Part shown: piece by piece, positions 56,490 through 64,000 of the stretch | Layout of the letters: every line of letters begins with the position of its first letter | Numbering within the stretch: the stretch's first letter is position 1 | Assembly: GCF_027460065.1 (NCBI RefSeq) | Contig: NZ_JAPYZZ010000001.1 | Span: 128,864 to 192,863, forward strand | Direction: 5' to 3' | DNA: 64,000 bases | Source: Martinezella rhizogenes | GTDB taxonomy: Bacteria; Pseudomonadota; Alphaproteobacteria; Rhizobiales; Rhizobiaceae | Notes under the pieces: generated by a model | Databases searched by the model: none | What the model saw: the letters and a program-made list of their open reading frames with translations, nothing else | Told to the model about the DNA's origin: nothing | Program-made: the position numbers and the translations under genes

Positions 56490-58208
56490 ATGCCCATGAC
56501 CATTTCCCCTCCAGCGACAAGGCGCGTTTCAGTGCTGCCGATCACGGCGGTCGTGATCGCGGCCGTTGCCGCCATGCCCATTCTGGCGATCTTCTGGCTG
56601 GCGCTGACCGGCAGCACGGAGGGATGGCAGCATCTTCTTGCCAATGTTCTTCCACGCGCCGGGTTCCGCACCTTCATGTTGCTGGGACTGACGGCCGCGA
56701 CAACGGCCTTCTTCGGGATCGCCTGCGCCTGGCTCGTCACCACCTTCGAATTTCCGTTGCGGCGGATATTGTCCGCGGCTCTTGTGTTGCCACTCGCCAT
56801 CCCGTCCTATCTGGCGGCCTATGCGTTCGGCGAATTCCTCGATTTCACCGGGCCGGTGCAGAGTGCCGTTCGCGCCGCCTTCGGTTACCACAGCATCCGT
56901 GACTACTGGTTTCCCGATATCCGCTCGCTCGGCGGTGCGGTGATCGTCCTCAGTTCGGTGCTTTACCCTTATGTCTATCTCTCCGCTCGCGCCGCTTTTT
57001 CCATGCAAGGGCGGTTTGCGGCTGAAGCGGCCCGCACGCTCGGTGCAAAGCCGTTGAATGTGTTCTTCTCCGTGCAATTGCCGATGGCGCGGCCGGCGAT
57101 TGCCATCGGGCTGTCGCTGGTGCTGATGGAGACGCTGAACGATATTGGCGCCGTCGAATATCTCGGCGTCCAGACGCTTACCTTCACCATCTACGAGACC
57201 TGGCTCAATCGCGGCAATCTCGCCAATGCGACCCAGATCGCCGCCGTCATCCTCATCATTGTCGGTGCGCTGATCGTCATTGAGCGCAATGCTCGGGAAA
57301 AACAGCGCTTTGGCGCGCCGAAGGCGACGAGCATGGCCCAGCGTCACCGGCTGAAGGCGCTCGCCGGCTGGCGGCGCTGGTCAGCGAGCCTGTTCTGCTT
57401 CCTGCCTGTGGCGAGCGGCTTTTTCATTCCGGTCATCGTGCTGGGCGGTTACGCCGTGAAAAGGCTGGATGCACTTGTGGCCCCGAAGCTTTTGAAAGCA
57501 CTCGGGCACAGCCTCGAAGTTTCGCTGACCGCTGCTTTCGTAACACTGATTGCCGCTTTCGTGTTTTCCTATGCCATTCGCACGGAGCGTTCGCGCATTT
57601 CAAAAGTGGCGGCGCGTTTCGGCTCCATGGGTTATGGCGTGCCGGGCACCGTGCTTGCCATCGGCGTGCTCATTCCGCTGGCAAGTTTCGACAATGGCGT
57701 TGACGGGTTCATCCGTTCCCATTTCGGCTTTTCCAGTGGGTTGCTGCTTTCCGGCACCGCGTTTGCCATCATCTATGCCCATGCCGTGCGTTTCATGACC
57801 ATGGCGGAAGGCACGCTTGATGCCGGTTTCCAGAAGCTCTCGCCGCATATCGACATGGCCTCGCGGACGCTGGGCCGCAACCGGGCGCAGACGCTATTCA
57901 AGGTGCTTTTGCCGAATATGCGGCCGGCGGCACTGACCGCCTTCCTTCTGGTCCTGATCGAATCCATGAAGGAACTGCCGGCCACAATCCTGCTCCGGCC
58001 TTTCGGTTTCAACACACTCGCCACGCTGGTTTATGAGGATGCGTCCCGCTCCAGGGTGCAGGATGCCGCCGTGCCGGCGATCATCATCATCATGGCCGGG
58101 CTTATTCCCGTGCTGCTCGTCTCGAAATCGATGGATCATCCGGAACATCACCGAGATGCATCGGCAACGCCAGCAAAAAGAAAGGCGGCCTTGCGGCCGC
58201 CTGTATGA
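56490..58208 (+). CDS. Iron(III)-type ABC transporter permease, FbpB-like fused permease
   Basis: The 572-residue protein contains two binding-protein-dependent permease halves, each with about six membrane helices and an EAA loop (EAARTLGAKPLNVFFSVQLP near residue 180; SRTLGRNRAQTLFKVLLP near 460). This duplicated architecture is typical of FbpB/SfuB ferric iron importers and of a few thiamine or phosphonate systems. No binding protein or ATPase gene is beside it, so it must use partners encoded elsewhere. Substrate is therefore uncertain. ATG 56490, with AAGACAGCAGG about ten bases upstream. Confidence 0.85.
   Translation: MPMTISPPATRRVSVLPITAVVIAAVAAMPILAIFWLALTGSTEGWQHLLANVLPRAGFRTFMLLGLTAATTAFFGIACAWLVTTFEFPLRRILSAALVLPLAIPSYLAAYAFGEFLDFTGPVQSAVRAAFGYHSIRDYWFPDIRSLGGAVIVLSSVLYPYVYLSARAAFSMQGRFAAEAARTLGAKPLNVFFSVQLPMARPAIAIGLSLVLMETLNDIGAVEYLGVQTLTFTIYETWLNRGNLANATQIAAVILIIVGALIVIERNAREKQRFGAPKATSMAQRHRLKALAGWRRWSASLFCFLPVASGFFIPVIVLGGYAVKRLDALVAPKLLKALGHSLEVSLTAAFVTLIAAFVFSYAIRTERSRISKVAARFGSMGYGVPGTVLAIGVLIPLASFDNGVDGFIRSHFGFSSGLLLSGTAFAIIYAHAVRFMTMAEGTLDAGFQKLSPHIDMASRTLGRNRAQTLFKVLLPNMRPAALTAFLLVLIESMKELPATILLRPFGFNTLATLVYEDASRSRVQDAAVPAIIIIMAGLIPVLLVSKSMDHPEHHRDASATPAKRKAALRPPV
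58175..58203 (-). terminator. Minus-strand terminator overlapping the end of the permease gene
   Basis: AGGCGGCC (58183-58190) pairs with GGCCGCCT (58195-58202). Read on the minus strand the hairpin is followed by TTTCTTTTTG; read on the plus strand it is not followed by T. It therefore ends transcripts coming from the right, either the pot operon 260 bp away or an RNA made within the gap. Confidence 0.65.
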
Positions 58209-58320
58209 GTTGTGCTTTTCAACGAGAGAAAGGGGGACAATCTCGCCATTTGGAAATTACCAATCCCGACCATCAAACATATGACGGCCCTGCGTTGGAT
58301 TTACTTTCCGCCAACTCCCA

Positions 58321-58335
58321 TTAACAAGGGGTTAA
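58321..58335. promoter_or_regulatory. CtrA-like box in a convergent gap
   Basis: TTAA at 58321-58324, seven bases (CAAGGGG), then TTAA at 58332-58335 fits the CtrA spacing. It lies in an A/T-rich 256-bp gap between the permease gene (+) and potI (-), where neither gene has its promoter. No ORF is present in the gap. Confidence 0.4.
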
Positions 58336-58464
58336 AACCAAAATCGATCAATTACCGACGAAAATTCCTATTCTGAGACCGTAAAGTGCCAAAACTAAAT
58401 TACAGGTTCCTGATTTTATCGCGATTTCAACAGTAACGCGAATAAATCGTGGAGTTCCGTTTGA

Positions 58465-59277
58465 TCAGTTCCGGGCGGCCGCATGCTCATCGCGCATCCG
58501 CTGCAATTCGGTGCGCTTGGAGGCGACGGAAGCGACGATGACGCCGATGGTCACAAGTCCGATCAGGATGGTGCAGATGGCGTTGATTTCCGGCGTCACG
58601 CCCAAACGAACCTGCGAATAAATCTTGATCGGTAGCGTCGTCGCGCCCGGGCCGGTTGCAAAGCTGGCGATCACGAGATCGTCGAGCGACAGGGTGAAGG
58701 CGAGCATCCAGCCGGCGATGACGGCCGGGAAAATCAACGGCAGAGTGATGCGGAAGAAGGTCTTGACCGGCGGGCAGCCGAGATCGAGCGCCGCCTCCTC
58801 AAGACTGCGGTCGAAGGTCAGCAGACGTGACTGCACGACGATTGCCACATAACACATGGTGAAGGTGGTGTGGGCGATGACGACAGTCCAGAACCCGCGA
58901 TCCACCCCGACAGCCACGAACAGAAGCAGCAGCGACAGGCCGGTAATGACCTCCGGCATGACGAGCGGCGCATAGATCATGCCGGAAAACAGCACGCGCC
59001 CTGGAAAACGGGCAAAGCGGGTGAGAGACAGCGCCGCCAGCGTTCCAAGAATGGTGCCGATGGTGGCGCTGAGGATGCCGACACGCAACGTCACCCAGGC
59101 GGCATCCATCAGCCCCTGATTCGACCACATGGACTTATACCATTGCAGCGAAAAGCCGCCCCAGACGGTGACGAGCTTGGAGGCATTGAAGGAATAGATG
59201 ATCAGGATGATGATCGGGATATAGAGAAAGGCAAAACCGAGCGTCAGGACGGTGATGTCGAATTTTCCGCGCTTCAT
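58465..59277 (-). CDS. potI: Putrescine ABC transporter permease
   Basis: The 270-residue inner-membrane permease is of the PotC/PotI type, with six hydrophobic helices and the EAA coupling loop EEAALDLGCPPVKTFFRITL (about residues 145-165). It is the last gene of potFGHI; it starts four bases after potH ends, so they are tightly coupled. With PotF, PotG and PotH it forms the putrescine (polyamine) importer. ATG 59277. Assignment to putrescine rather than spermidine is from operon order and similarity, not proven here. Confidence 0.92.
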   Translation of the reverse strand: MKRGKFDITVLTLGFAFLYIPIIILIIYSFNASKLVTVWGGFSLQWYKSMWSNQGLMDAAWVTLRVGILSATIGTILGTLAALSLTRFARFPGRVLFSGMIYAPLVMPEVITGLSLLLLFVAVGVDRGFWTVVIAHTTFTMCYVAIVVQSRLLTFDRSLEEAALDLGCPPVKTFFRITLPLIFPAVIAGWMLAFTLSLDDLVIASFATGPGATTLPIKIYSQVRLGVTPEINAICTILIGLVTIGVIVASVASKRTELQRMRDEHAAARN

Positions 59278-59281
59278 GGCC

Positions 59282-60190
59282 TCACCCCACCTTCTTCTGC
59301 TGGTTCTGGAAGATGGCGATGGGCACCACCAGCAGGATCAGCAACAGCACGGCGACAGCGGATGCTAGGGGCCAGTCGCGATTGCCGAAGAACTCCGTCC
59401 ATAGCGTCTTGCCGATCATCAGCGTCTGGGCACCGCCCAGCAGATCGGGAATGACGAACTCGCCTGTTATCGGGATGAAGCAGATCATCGCCCCGGCGAC
59501 CACGCCCGGCAGGGACAGTGGAAAGGTGATCTTCCAGAAGGCTTTCCACGGCGGGCAACCGAGATCGGCGGCCGCCTCGAGCAGCGTATTGTCGAGTTTT
59601 TCCAGCGCCGAATAAAGCGGCAGCACCATGAAGGGCAGATAGGAATAAACGATGCCGATGAAGATCGCCGTCTCGGTGCGGAAGATATTGACCTGCTGGT
59701 CAGGACCCAGAAACCCAAGCCACTGGAACAGCACCGTCAGCAGGCCTTCCGGCTTAAGAATGCCGATCCAGGCGTAAACGCGGATCAGGAAAGAGGTCCA
59801 GAACGGCAGGATCACCAGCATCACCAGCGTCGGACGGACGGAAGACGGCGCACGCGCCATGGCGAGCGCCATGGGATAACCGATCAGCAGAAGCAGGAAA
59901 GTGGAGATGAAGGCGATGCGCAGCGACGACAGATAGGCTTCGACATAAAGCGGGTCTTCCGTCAGGAAGAAATAGTTCTCGAAATCCAGCTGCGATAAAA
60001 ATTCGCCGAGCTTCGAAAACCCTTCAAAAACAGGCGTATAGGGCGGCATGGAGATCGCCGTATCCGACAGCGAAATCTTGACGATGATGAGAAAGGGTGC
60101 GGCGAAAAACAGCAGCAGCCAGAAATAGGGAACCGCAACGACCAGCCAGCGCCAGGGGCTTTGCCGGTTTTCGGGAGTGGTGATCGCCAT
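59282..60190 (-). CDS. potH: Putrescine ABC transporter permease
   Basis: The 302-residue permease matches PotH/PotB. It has an N-terminal helix after MAITTPENRQSPWRW, six helices in all, and the EAA loop LEAAADLGCPPWKAFWKITF (about residues 205-224). ATG 60190 follows GGGAGGCTTTC. It starts 11 bp after potG ends and four bases before potI begins. It forms the membrane heterodimer with PotI. Confidence 0.92.
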   Translation of the reverse strand: MAITTPENRQSPWRWLVVAVPYFWLLLFFAAPFLIIVKISLSDTAISMPPYTPVFEGFSKLGEFLSQLDFENYFFLTEDPLYVEAYLSSLRIAFISTFLLLLIGYPMALAMARAPSSVRPTLVMLVILPFWTSFLIRVYAWIGILKPEGLLTVLFQWLGFLGPDQQVNIFRTETAIFIGIVYSYLPFMVLPLYSALEKLDNTLLEAAADLGCPPWKAFWKITFPLSLPGVVAGAMICFIPITGEFVIPDLLGGAQTLMIGKTLWTEFFGNRDWPLASAVAVLLLILLVVPIAIFQNQQKKVG

Positions 60191-60201
60191 GAAAGCCTCC
60201 C

Positions 60202-61359
60202 TCAGCGTGTCAGGACAAGACCTGAATCCGGTTTCCAATTAAGCCACACCATATCCCCGAAAGTGATCGGGCGATCGACGAGACGAGAGACATTCGCCTG
60301 CGCGGCGCGAAGGACGCGGCCATCGGCAAGCTTGACGATGAATACCGAAAAATCGCCGAGATAACCGATGTCCCAGACTTCGCCATAGGCGGAATTGATG
60401 CTGCTGTCGGCGGGCTGGTCGAGCGAGATGCGGACCTTTTCCGGGCGAATGGCATAGGCCACCTGGCTGCCGGTGGCCGCCGCGCATTCCTGCTCCACCG
60501 AAACCTTCAGCCCGTCGCAATCCAGCGTCACCAGACCGGGTTTGCCGATATCGGAGGCATTGGCGACGACGTTCGCGTCGAAAATATTGATGTCGCCGAT
60601 GAAGTCGGCCACGTAGCGGGTGTTCGGCGCTTCATAGATCTCGGCCGGCGTCGCCACCTGCACGACGATGCCCTTGTCCATGACAGCGATGCGGTCCGAC
60701 ACCGTCATCGCCTCTTCCTGGTCATGGGTGACGATGAGGAAGGTAAGACCAAGATTGGTCTGGATATCCATCAGTTCGAACTGTGTTTCCTCACGCAGCT
60801 TCTTGTCGAGCGCGCCGAGCGGTTCATCCAGCAGCAACACCTTCGGCCGCTTGGCGAGCGACCGGGCGAGCGCCACGCGCTGGCGCTGACCGCCGGAAAG
60901 CTGGCTCGGCTTGCGCTTGGCAAATTCCGTGAGCTTGACGAGCCGCAGCATTTCCTCGACGCGGGCGGCGATGTCCGCCTTGGGCAGGCCGTCCTGCTCC
61001 AGGCCGAAAGCAACGTTCTTTTCCACCGACATATGCGGGAAAAGCGCGTAGGACTGGAACATCATGTTGGTGGGGCGCTTATAGGGTGGCACGCCGGAAA
61101 TATCCTTGCCCTGCAGCAGGATACGACCCTCGGTCGGCTCCTCGAAACCGGCCAGCATGCGCATCAGCGTGGTCTTGCCGCAACCGGAAGGACCGAGCAG
61201 CGAGAAGAATTCGCGCTCGTAAATATCAAGCGTCAGATTGTTGACGGCGACAAAATCGCCAAAACGCTTGGTGACGTTTTCAAATCGGATGAAAGGCACC
61301 GCATCGGGATTGTCCCAAGGGCTGAATTTGCGTTTGACCGGTCCGAGTGTCTTTGCCAT
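60202..61359 (-). CDS. potG: Putrescine ABC transporter ATP-binding protein
   Basis: The 385-residue ATPase powers the importer. Walker A is LLGPSGCGKTTLMRM (about residues 55-69), the ABC signature is LSGGQRQRVALARSLA, and Walker B is VLLLDEPLGALD. A TOBE domain occupies the C-terminal 100 residues, as in PotA/PotG. The N-terminus has about 25 residues before the family core, as in other rhizobial PotG. An intergenic hairpin separates it from potF. Confidence 0.94.
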   Translation of the reverse strand: MAKTLGPVKRKFSPWDNPDAVPFIRFENVTKRFGDFVAVNNLTLDIYEREFFSLLGPSGCGKTTLMRMLAGFEEPTEGRILLQGKDISGVPPYKRPTNMMFQSYALFPHMSVEKNVAFGLEQDGLPKADIAARVEEMLRLVKLTEFAKRKPSQLSGGQRQRVALARSLAKRPKVLLLDEPLGALDKKLREETQFELMDIQTNLGLTFLIVTHDQEEAMTVSDRIAVMDKGIVVQVATPAEIYEAPNTRYVADFIGDINIFDANVVANASDIGKPGLVTLDCDGLKVSVEQECAAATGSQVAYAIRPEKVRISLDQPADSSINSAYGEVWDIGYLGDFSVFIVKLADGRVLRAAQANVSRLVDRPITFGDMVWLNWKPDSGLVLTR

Positions 61360-61405
61360 GCCCGCCCCATTTCACCCAATAATCCATCGACGACGTAAAG
61401 GAGAA

Positions 61406-61429
61406 AGAGGGTGGACAGCGCCACCCTCT
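61406..61429 (-). promoter_or_regulatory. Hairpin between potF and potG
   Basis: AGAGGGTGG (61406-61414) and CCACCCTCT (61421-61429) form a perfect 9-bp stem. On the minus strand TTTCTCCTTT follows. It could partially terminate or stabilise the mRNA so that the binding protein is made in excess over the permease. Confidence 0.6.
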
Positions 61430-61440
61430 CCCAAGCCCGA

Positions 61441-62538
61441 TCAGGTGCCGGTCTTTATCTGCGTCCAGACGCGGTTCAACACACGCTGTTCCTTCGGTCC
61501 GTAGGGCGAAATGGTGAAGAGCTTCTTCATCGTTTCCGGATCGGGATAGACCCCCGGGTTCTTCGCGACCGACGGATCCATCAGCGTCTGCGAGGGAAGG
61601 TTGCCGTTGGCGTATTGCACGTAATTGGAAGCCTTGGCGGCGACTTCAGGCTTCATCATGTAGTTGATGAAGGCGTGGGCCTCTTCGACATTCTTGGCAT
61701 CAGCCGGAATGGCGAAGCTATCCATCCAGATATAAGTGCCTTCCTTGGGGATGACATAATTCACCTCGACGCCGTTCTTGGCTTCCTCGGCGCGCGTTTT
61801 CGCCTGAAGGATATCGCCGGACCAGCCGATGGAGATGCAAATGTCACCATTGGCGAGATCATTGATATAAGGCGACGAATTGAAGGTCTTCACAGAGGAG
61901 CGAATCTTCGAATAGACCTCGCCGCCCGCTTCCAGGTCGGCCGTCTCCTTGCTGTCGGGATTCTTGCCGATATAGTTCATCGCAATCGCGAAAGTCTCGT
62001 CCGACGCGTCGAGAACGTTGATACCGCAGGATTTCAGCTTCTCGGCATTTTCCGGCTTGAACAACACGTCCCAGCTGTCGACAGGCACATCGCCGAGCGC
62101 GGCCTTCACCTTGGCGACATTGTAGCCGATGCCGGTGGTGCCCCACATGTAGTTGACGGCATATTCGTTGCCGGGGTCATATTTCGCCAGGCGTTCGGTA
62201 ATTTCCGGCCACGCATTCTTGAGGTTCGGCAGCTTGGACTTGTCCAGTTTCTGGTAGACACCGGCCTTGATCTGCCGTGCCAGGAAAGGCGATGTCGGCG
62301 CCACGACGTCATAACCCGAGCTGCCGGCCAATAGCTTGGTCTCCAGCACCTCGTTACCGTCATAGACGTCGTAAACCACCTTGATCCCGGTTTCCTTGGT
62401 AAAATCTTCAAGGATGACGGGATCGATATAATCCGACCAGTTATAGACGTGGACGACCTTCTCCTGGGCCATTGCCGAGCCTGCTGCAACGAGCACGGTG
62501 GTGAGAGCCAAGGTCAGACGGAGAGAACGGTTTTTCAT
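61441..62538 (-). CDS. potF: Putrescine-binding periplasmic protein
   Basis: The 365-residue binding protein starts with a signal peptide (MKNRSLRLTLALTTVLVAAG, cleavage after SAMA). It then shows the PotF/PotD core VVHVYNWSDYIDPVILEDFT and, further on, NYMWGTTGIGYNVAKV. It captures putrescine in the periplasm and delivers it to PotHI. It is the first gene of potFGHI, followed by the hairpin before potG. ATG 62538 after AACAGGAGACATC. Binding of spermidine or another polyamine instead cannot be excluded. Confidence 0.93.
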   Translation of the reverse strand: MKNRSLRLTLALTTVLVAAGSAMAQEKVVHVYNWSDYIDPVILEDFTKETGIKVVYDVYDGNEVLETKLLAGSSGYDVVAPTSPFLARQIKAGVYQKLDKSKLPNLKNAWPEITERLAKYDPGNEYAVNYMWGTTGIGYNVAKVKAALGDVPVDSWDVLFKPENAEKLKSCGINVLDASDETFAIAMNYIGKNPDSKETADLEAGGEVYSKIRSSVKTFNSSPYINDLANGDICISIGWSGDILQAKTRAEEAKNGVEVNYVIPKEGTYIWMDSFAIPADAKNVEEAHAFINYMMKPEVAAKASNYVQYANGNLPSQTLMDPSVAKNPGVYPDPETMKKLFTISPYGPKEQRVLNRVWTQIKTGT

Positions 62539-62689
62539 GATGTCTCCTGTTAACGCATCCTCACGACGGAAGCGTGATCCCCTTTTTTAGCGAGACTAGA
62601 AAGGAAAACAAAAGGGAGCAAGCGGGAAATGTGCAGCACAGCATTTTCAACCAAATGTGTTCCGGCCAGAAAAAATTGCATCGAAACGC

Positions 62690-64000
62690 CTACTGGAAGT
62701 CGAAAACACTGAGGCCGGTGACCATTTCATCCAACCCGAGCGGGCGCGTGAGCGGTGCTTCGGCCCGTGACAGGCAACCCTGCCTTTCGCACAGCCGGCA
62801 CGAGGGGCCGATGGCCACGGGTGCCGCACCCGACGCGGCGGGGCCATAGACCGTCTCCCCCGCCTGGCCGAGATCGCAGCCCAGAAGCACGGCGGTGCGC
62901 CTCACCCTTTCGCCGAAACCAGCCTGTGGGCCCTCCAGTGTGCGCGAAACAGTCAGGAAAGCATCACCGTCAGGCATCTCCACCGATTCCACCAGCACCT
63001 GCCCCGGCTGCGCGAAGGCGGCATGGATATTGAGCCGCGGACAGAGGCCGCCGAATCGCGCCCTCGGGAAACCGCCCGCCCCGGCGAGCCGGAAACGGTT
63101 GCCGGCATTGTCGATCTCCATCAGGAAAAACGGGATCGTCGCGGCTGTCGCCCGTTGCAGGCTGACGAGCCGGTTGGCGGCCTGTTCGAACGAGACGTTG
63201 AAGCGCGGCCGCAGGACATCGAGGTCATATTTGGCGCGCTGGGCGGCGGAAAGGAACGCACCATAGGGCATCATCAGCGCATGGGCGGCATAACGCGCCA
63301 GTTCGAAACGGGCGATACGCCGCGCCTCCTCGCCTTTCAGGCCCAGCGCCTCCAGTTCCGTCCCTATCTCTTCGCGAAGCGCCAGAAGACAGGTCTCCAT
63401 CGCCATTTCCCGGAGCTGATCCGGCTGTGACAGGCGCTCGGACAAAAACAGCCGCATGGAATGACGGTCATACCGCCGCCGGAGATTGGGCATGGCGTGC
63501 ACCGGCAGGGTCCTGACGACAATGCCGTGGTTTTTCTGCAGCCATGCGCGCAGACCGGAAGTGAGATCATCACCCGCCGACAATTGTTTATGGAGTTCTT
63601 CCGCCGCCGCGTCGATGGCATGGAAATAGGCCGGGCGGTTTTCGAAAACGTGCCTCACTTCGTCGATCGGCAGGCGGGTGGAGGAGAGCGCCGTCTCATG
63701 CCCTTCCCGCGCCAGAAGATCGGAGAGGTCGGAAAGGCGCTGCGCCTGTTCCCGATAGGCCCGGTAAAGCTTGAGGACACCGCTTGCCGCGTTGGGCGCG
63801 GCATCGGCCACCTCGATCAGTTCCTGCGGTGATGGCACCTCACCCACCAGCAGCGGATCGGCGAAGACCTCACGCAACTGCCCGGCGGAACCGGCGCTTT
63901 CGCCCTGCAAGTCGTCCAGATCGACCTTGTAGACCGAGGCGAGCTTCAACAGCAGCTGCACGGTCAGCGGCCGCTGGTTGCGCTCGATGAGATTGAGGTA
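62690..64000 (-). CDS. ScfR/RamB-type short-chain acyl-CoA regulator (5' end beyond window)
   Basis: The frame is open to the right edge, so the N-terminus is missing; what remains is about 436 residues. The visible start (NLIERNQRPLTVQLLLKLA) is the end of a Cro/XRE helix-turn-helix. A central region corresponds to the IrrE/M78-like domain, with no HExxH zinc motif seen. The C-terminal DUF2083 part (about residues 255-410 of the fragment) has the Cys cluster CRLCERQGC. Relatives (RamB, ScfR) respond to short-chain acyl-CoA and control glyoxylate or propionate genes. It is on the same strand upstream of potF but 151 bp away, so probably separate. Confidence 0.88.
   Translation of the reverse strand, partial: YLNLIERNQRPLTVQLLLKLASVYKVDLDDLQGESAGSAGQLREVFADPLLVGEVPSPQELIEVADAAPNAASGVLKLYRAYREQAQRLSDLSDLLAREGHETALSSTRLPIDEVRHVFENRPAYFHAIDAAAEELHKQLSAGDDLTSGLRAWLQKNHGIVVRTLPVHAMPNLRRRYDRHSMRLFLSERLSQPDQLREMAMETCLLALREEIGTELEALGLKGEEARRIARFELARYAAHALMMPYGAFLSAAQRAKYDLDVLRPRFNVSFEQAANRLVSLQRATAATIPFFLMEIDNAGNRFRLAGAGGFPRARFGGLCPRLNIHAAFAQPGQVLVESVEMPDGDAFLTVSRTLEGPQAGFGERVRRTAVLLGCDLGQAGETVYGPAASGAAPVAIGPSCRLCERQGCLSRAEAPLTRPLGLDEMVTGLSVFDFQ

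Overview
The window reads as a stretch of the circular chromosome of an Agrobacterium (Rhizobiaceae), very close to A. tumefaciens/A. fabrum. The best single marker is the overlapping pair for mannosylfructose synthesis (mannosylfructose-phosphate synthase and phosphatase), a pathway characterised in A. tumefaciens C58. A decaprenyl-type polyprenyl synthase (CoQ10), a PdhS-family kinase, a tRNA-His without G-1, DUF6101/DUF1127/DUF1217 genes and rhizobial palindromic intergenic repeats agree with this. The DNA is GC-rich, so nearly every real gene has a long antisense shadow ORF. I saw no prophage, insertion sequence, rRNA or CRISPR array; this is mostly core chromosome.

Layout. 1-4.9 kb: the 3'-truncated glycolate oxidase subunit glcD (-), a divergent LysR regulator, a DUF3422 membrane protein (-) and a GntR/FCD regulator. 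5-7.9 kb: the mannosylfructose operon and a NUDIX hydrolase. 8-13.4 kb: PiT phosphate transporter, rsmE, gshA, a DUF1127 protein (-) and an LsrB-like LysR regulator. 13.4-20.3 kb: a six-repeat DUF1217 protein, DUF6101 protein, ubiA, a MipA/OmpV outer membrane protein and cfa. 20.4-27.7 kb: tex, purD, a small exported protein, a methyl-accepting chemotaxis protein and a DUF523 protein.

27.9-37.6 kb is a long minus-strand block: glyS, a DUF2207 membrane protein, aroA (class I-like EPSP synthase), lemA, glyQ, a small membrane protein, an S49 peptidase, a TrmN6-type methyltransferase and a DUF2007 protein. 37.7-42.2 kb (+) carries decaprenyl diphosphate synthase, a TPR protein, ispE and moaB. 42.5-49.6 kb holds a dienelactone hydrolase-family protein, a zinc alcohol dehydrogenase, a MAPEG protein, guaB, an MBL-fold protein (all -) and an MFS exporter (+). 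49.6-52.3 kb: rlmE, ppx and tRNA-His (-). 52.6-58.2 kb: a 1256-residue PdhS-type histidine kinase with a full CtrA box upstream, and an FbpB-like double permease. 58.5-62.5 kb: the potFGHI putrescine importer (-). The right edge cuts a ScfR/RamB-type regulator.

Most worth a second look: a low-GC, insertion-like segment inside glyS; aroA sitting between lemA and the DUF2207 gene; the six-fold DUF1217 protein; CtrA boxes upstream of the PdhS-type gene and in an otherwise unexplained convergent gap; a dienelactone hydrolase gene whose best start position reads ATC; and several palindromic repeats, two of which share arms of about 44 bases.
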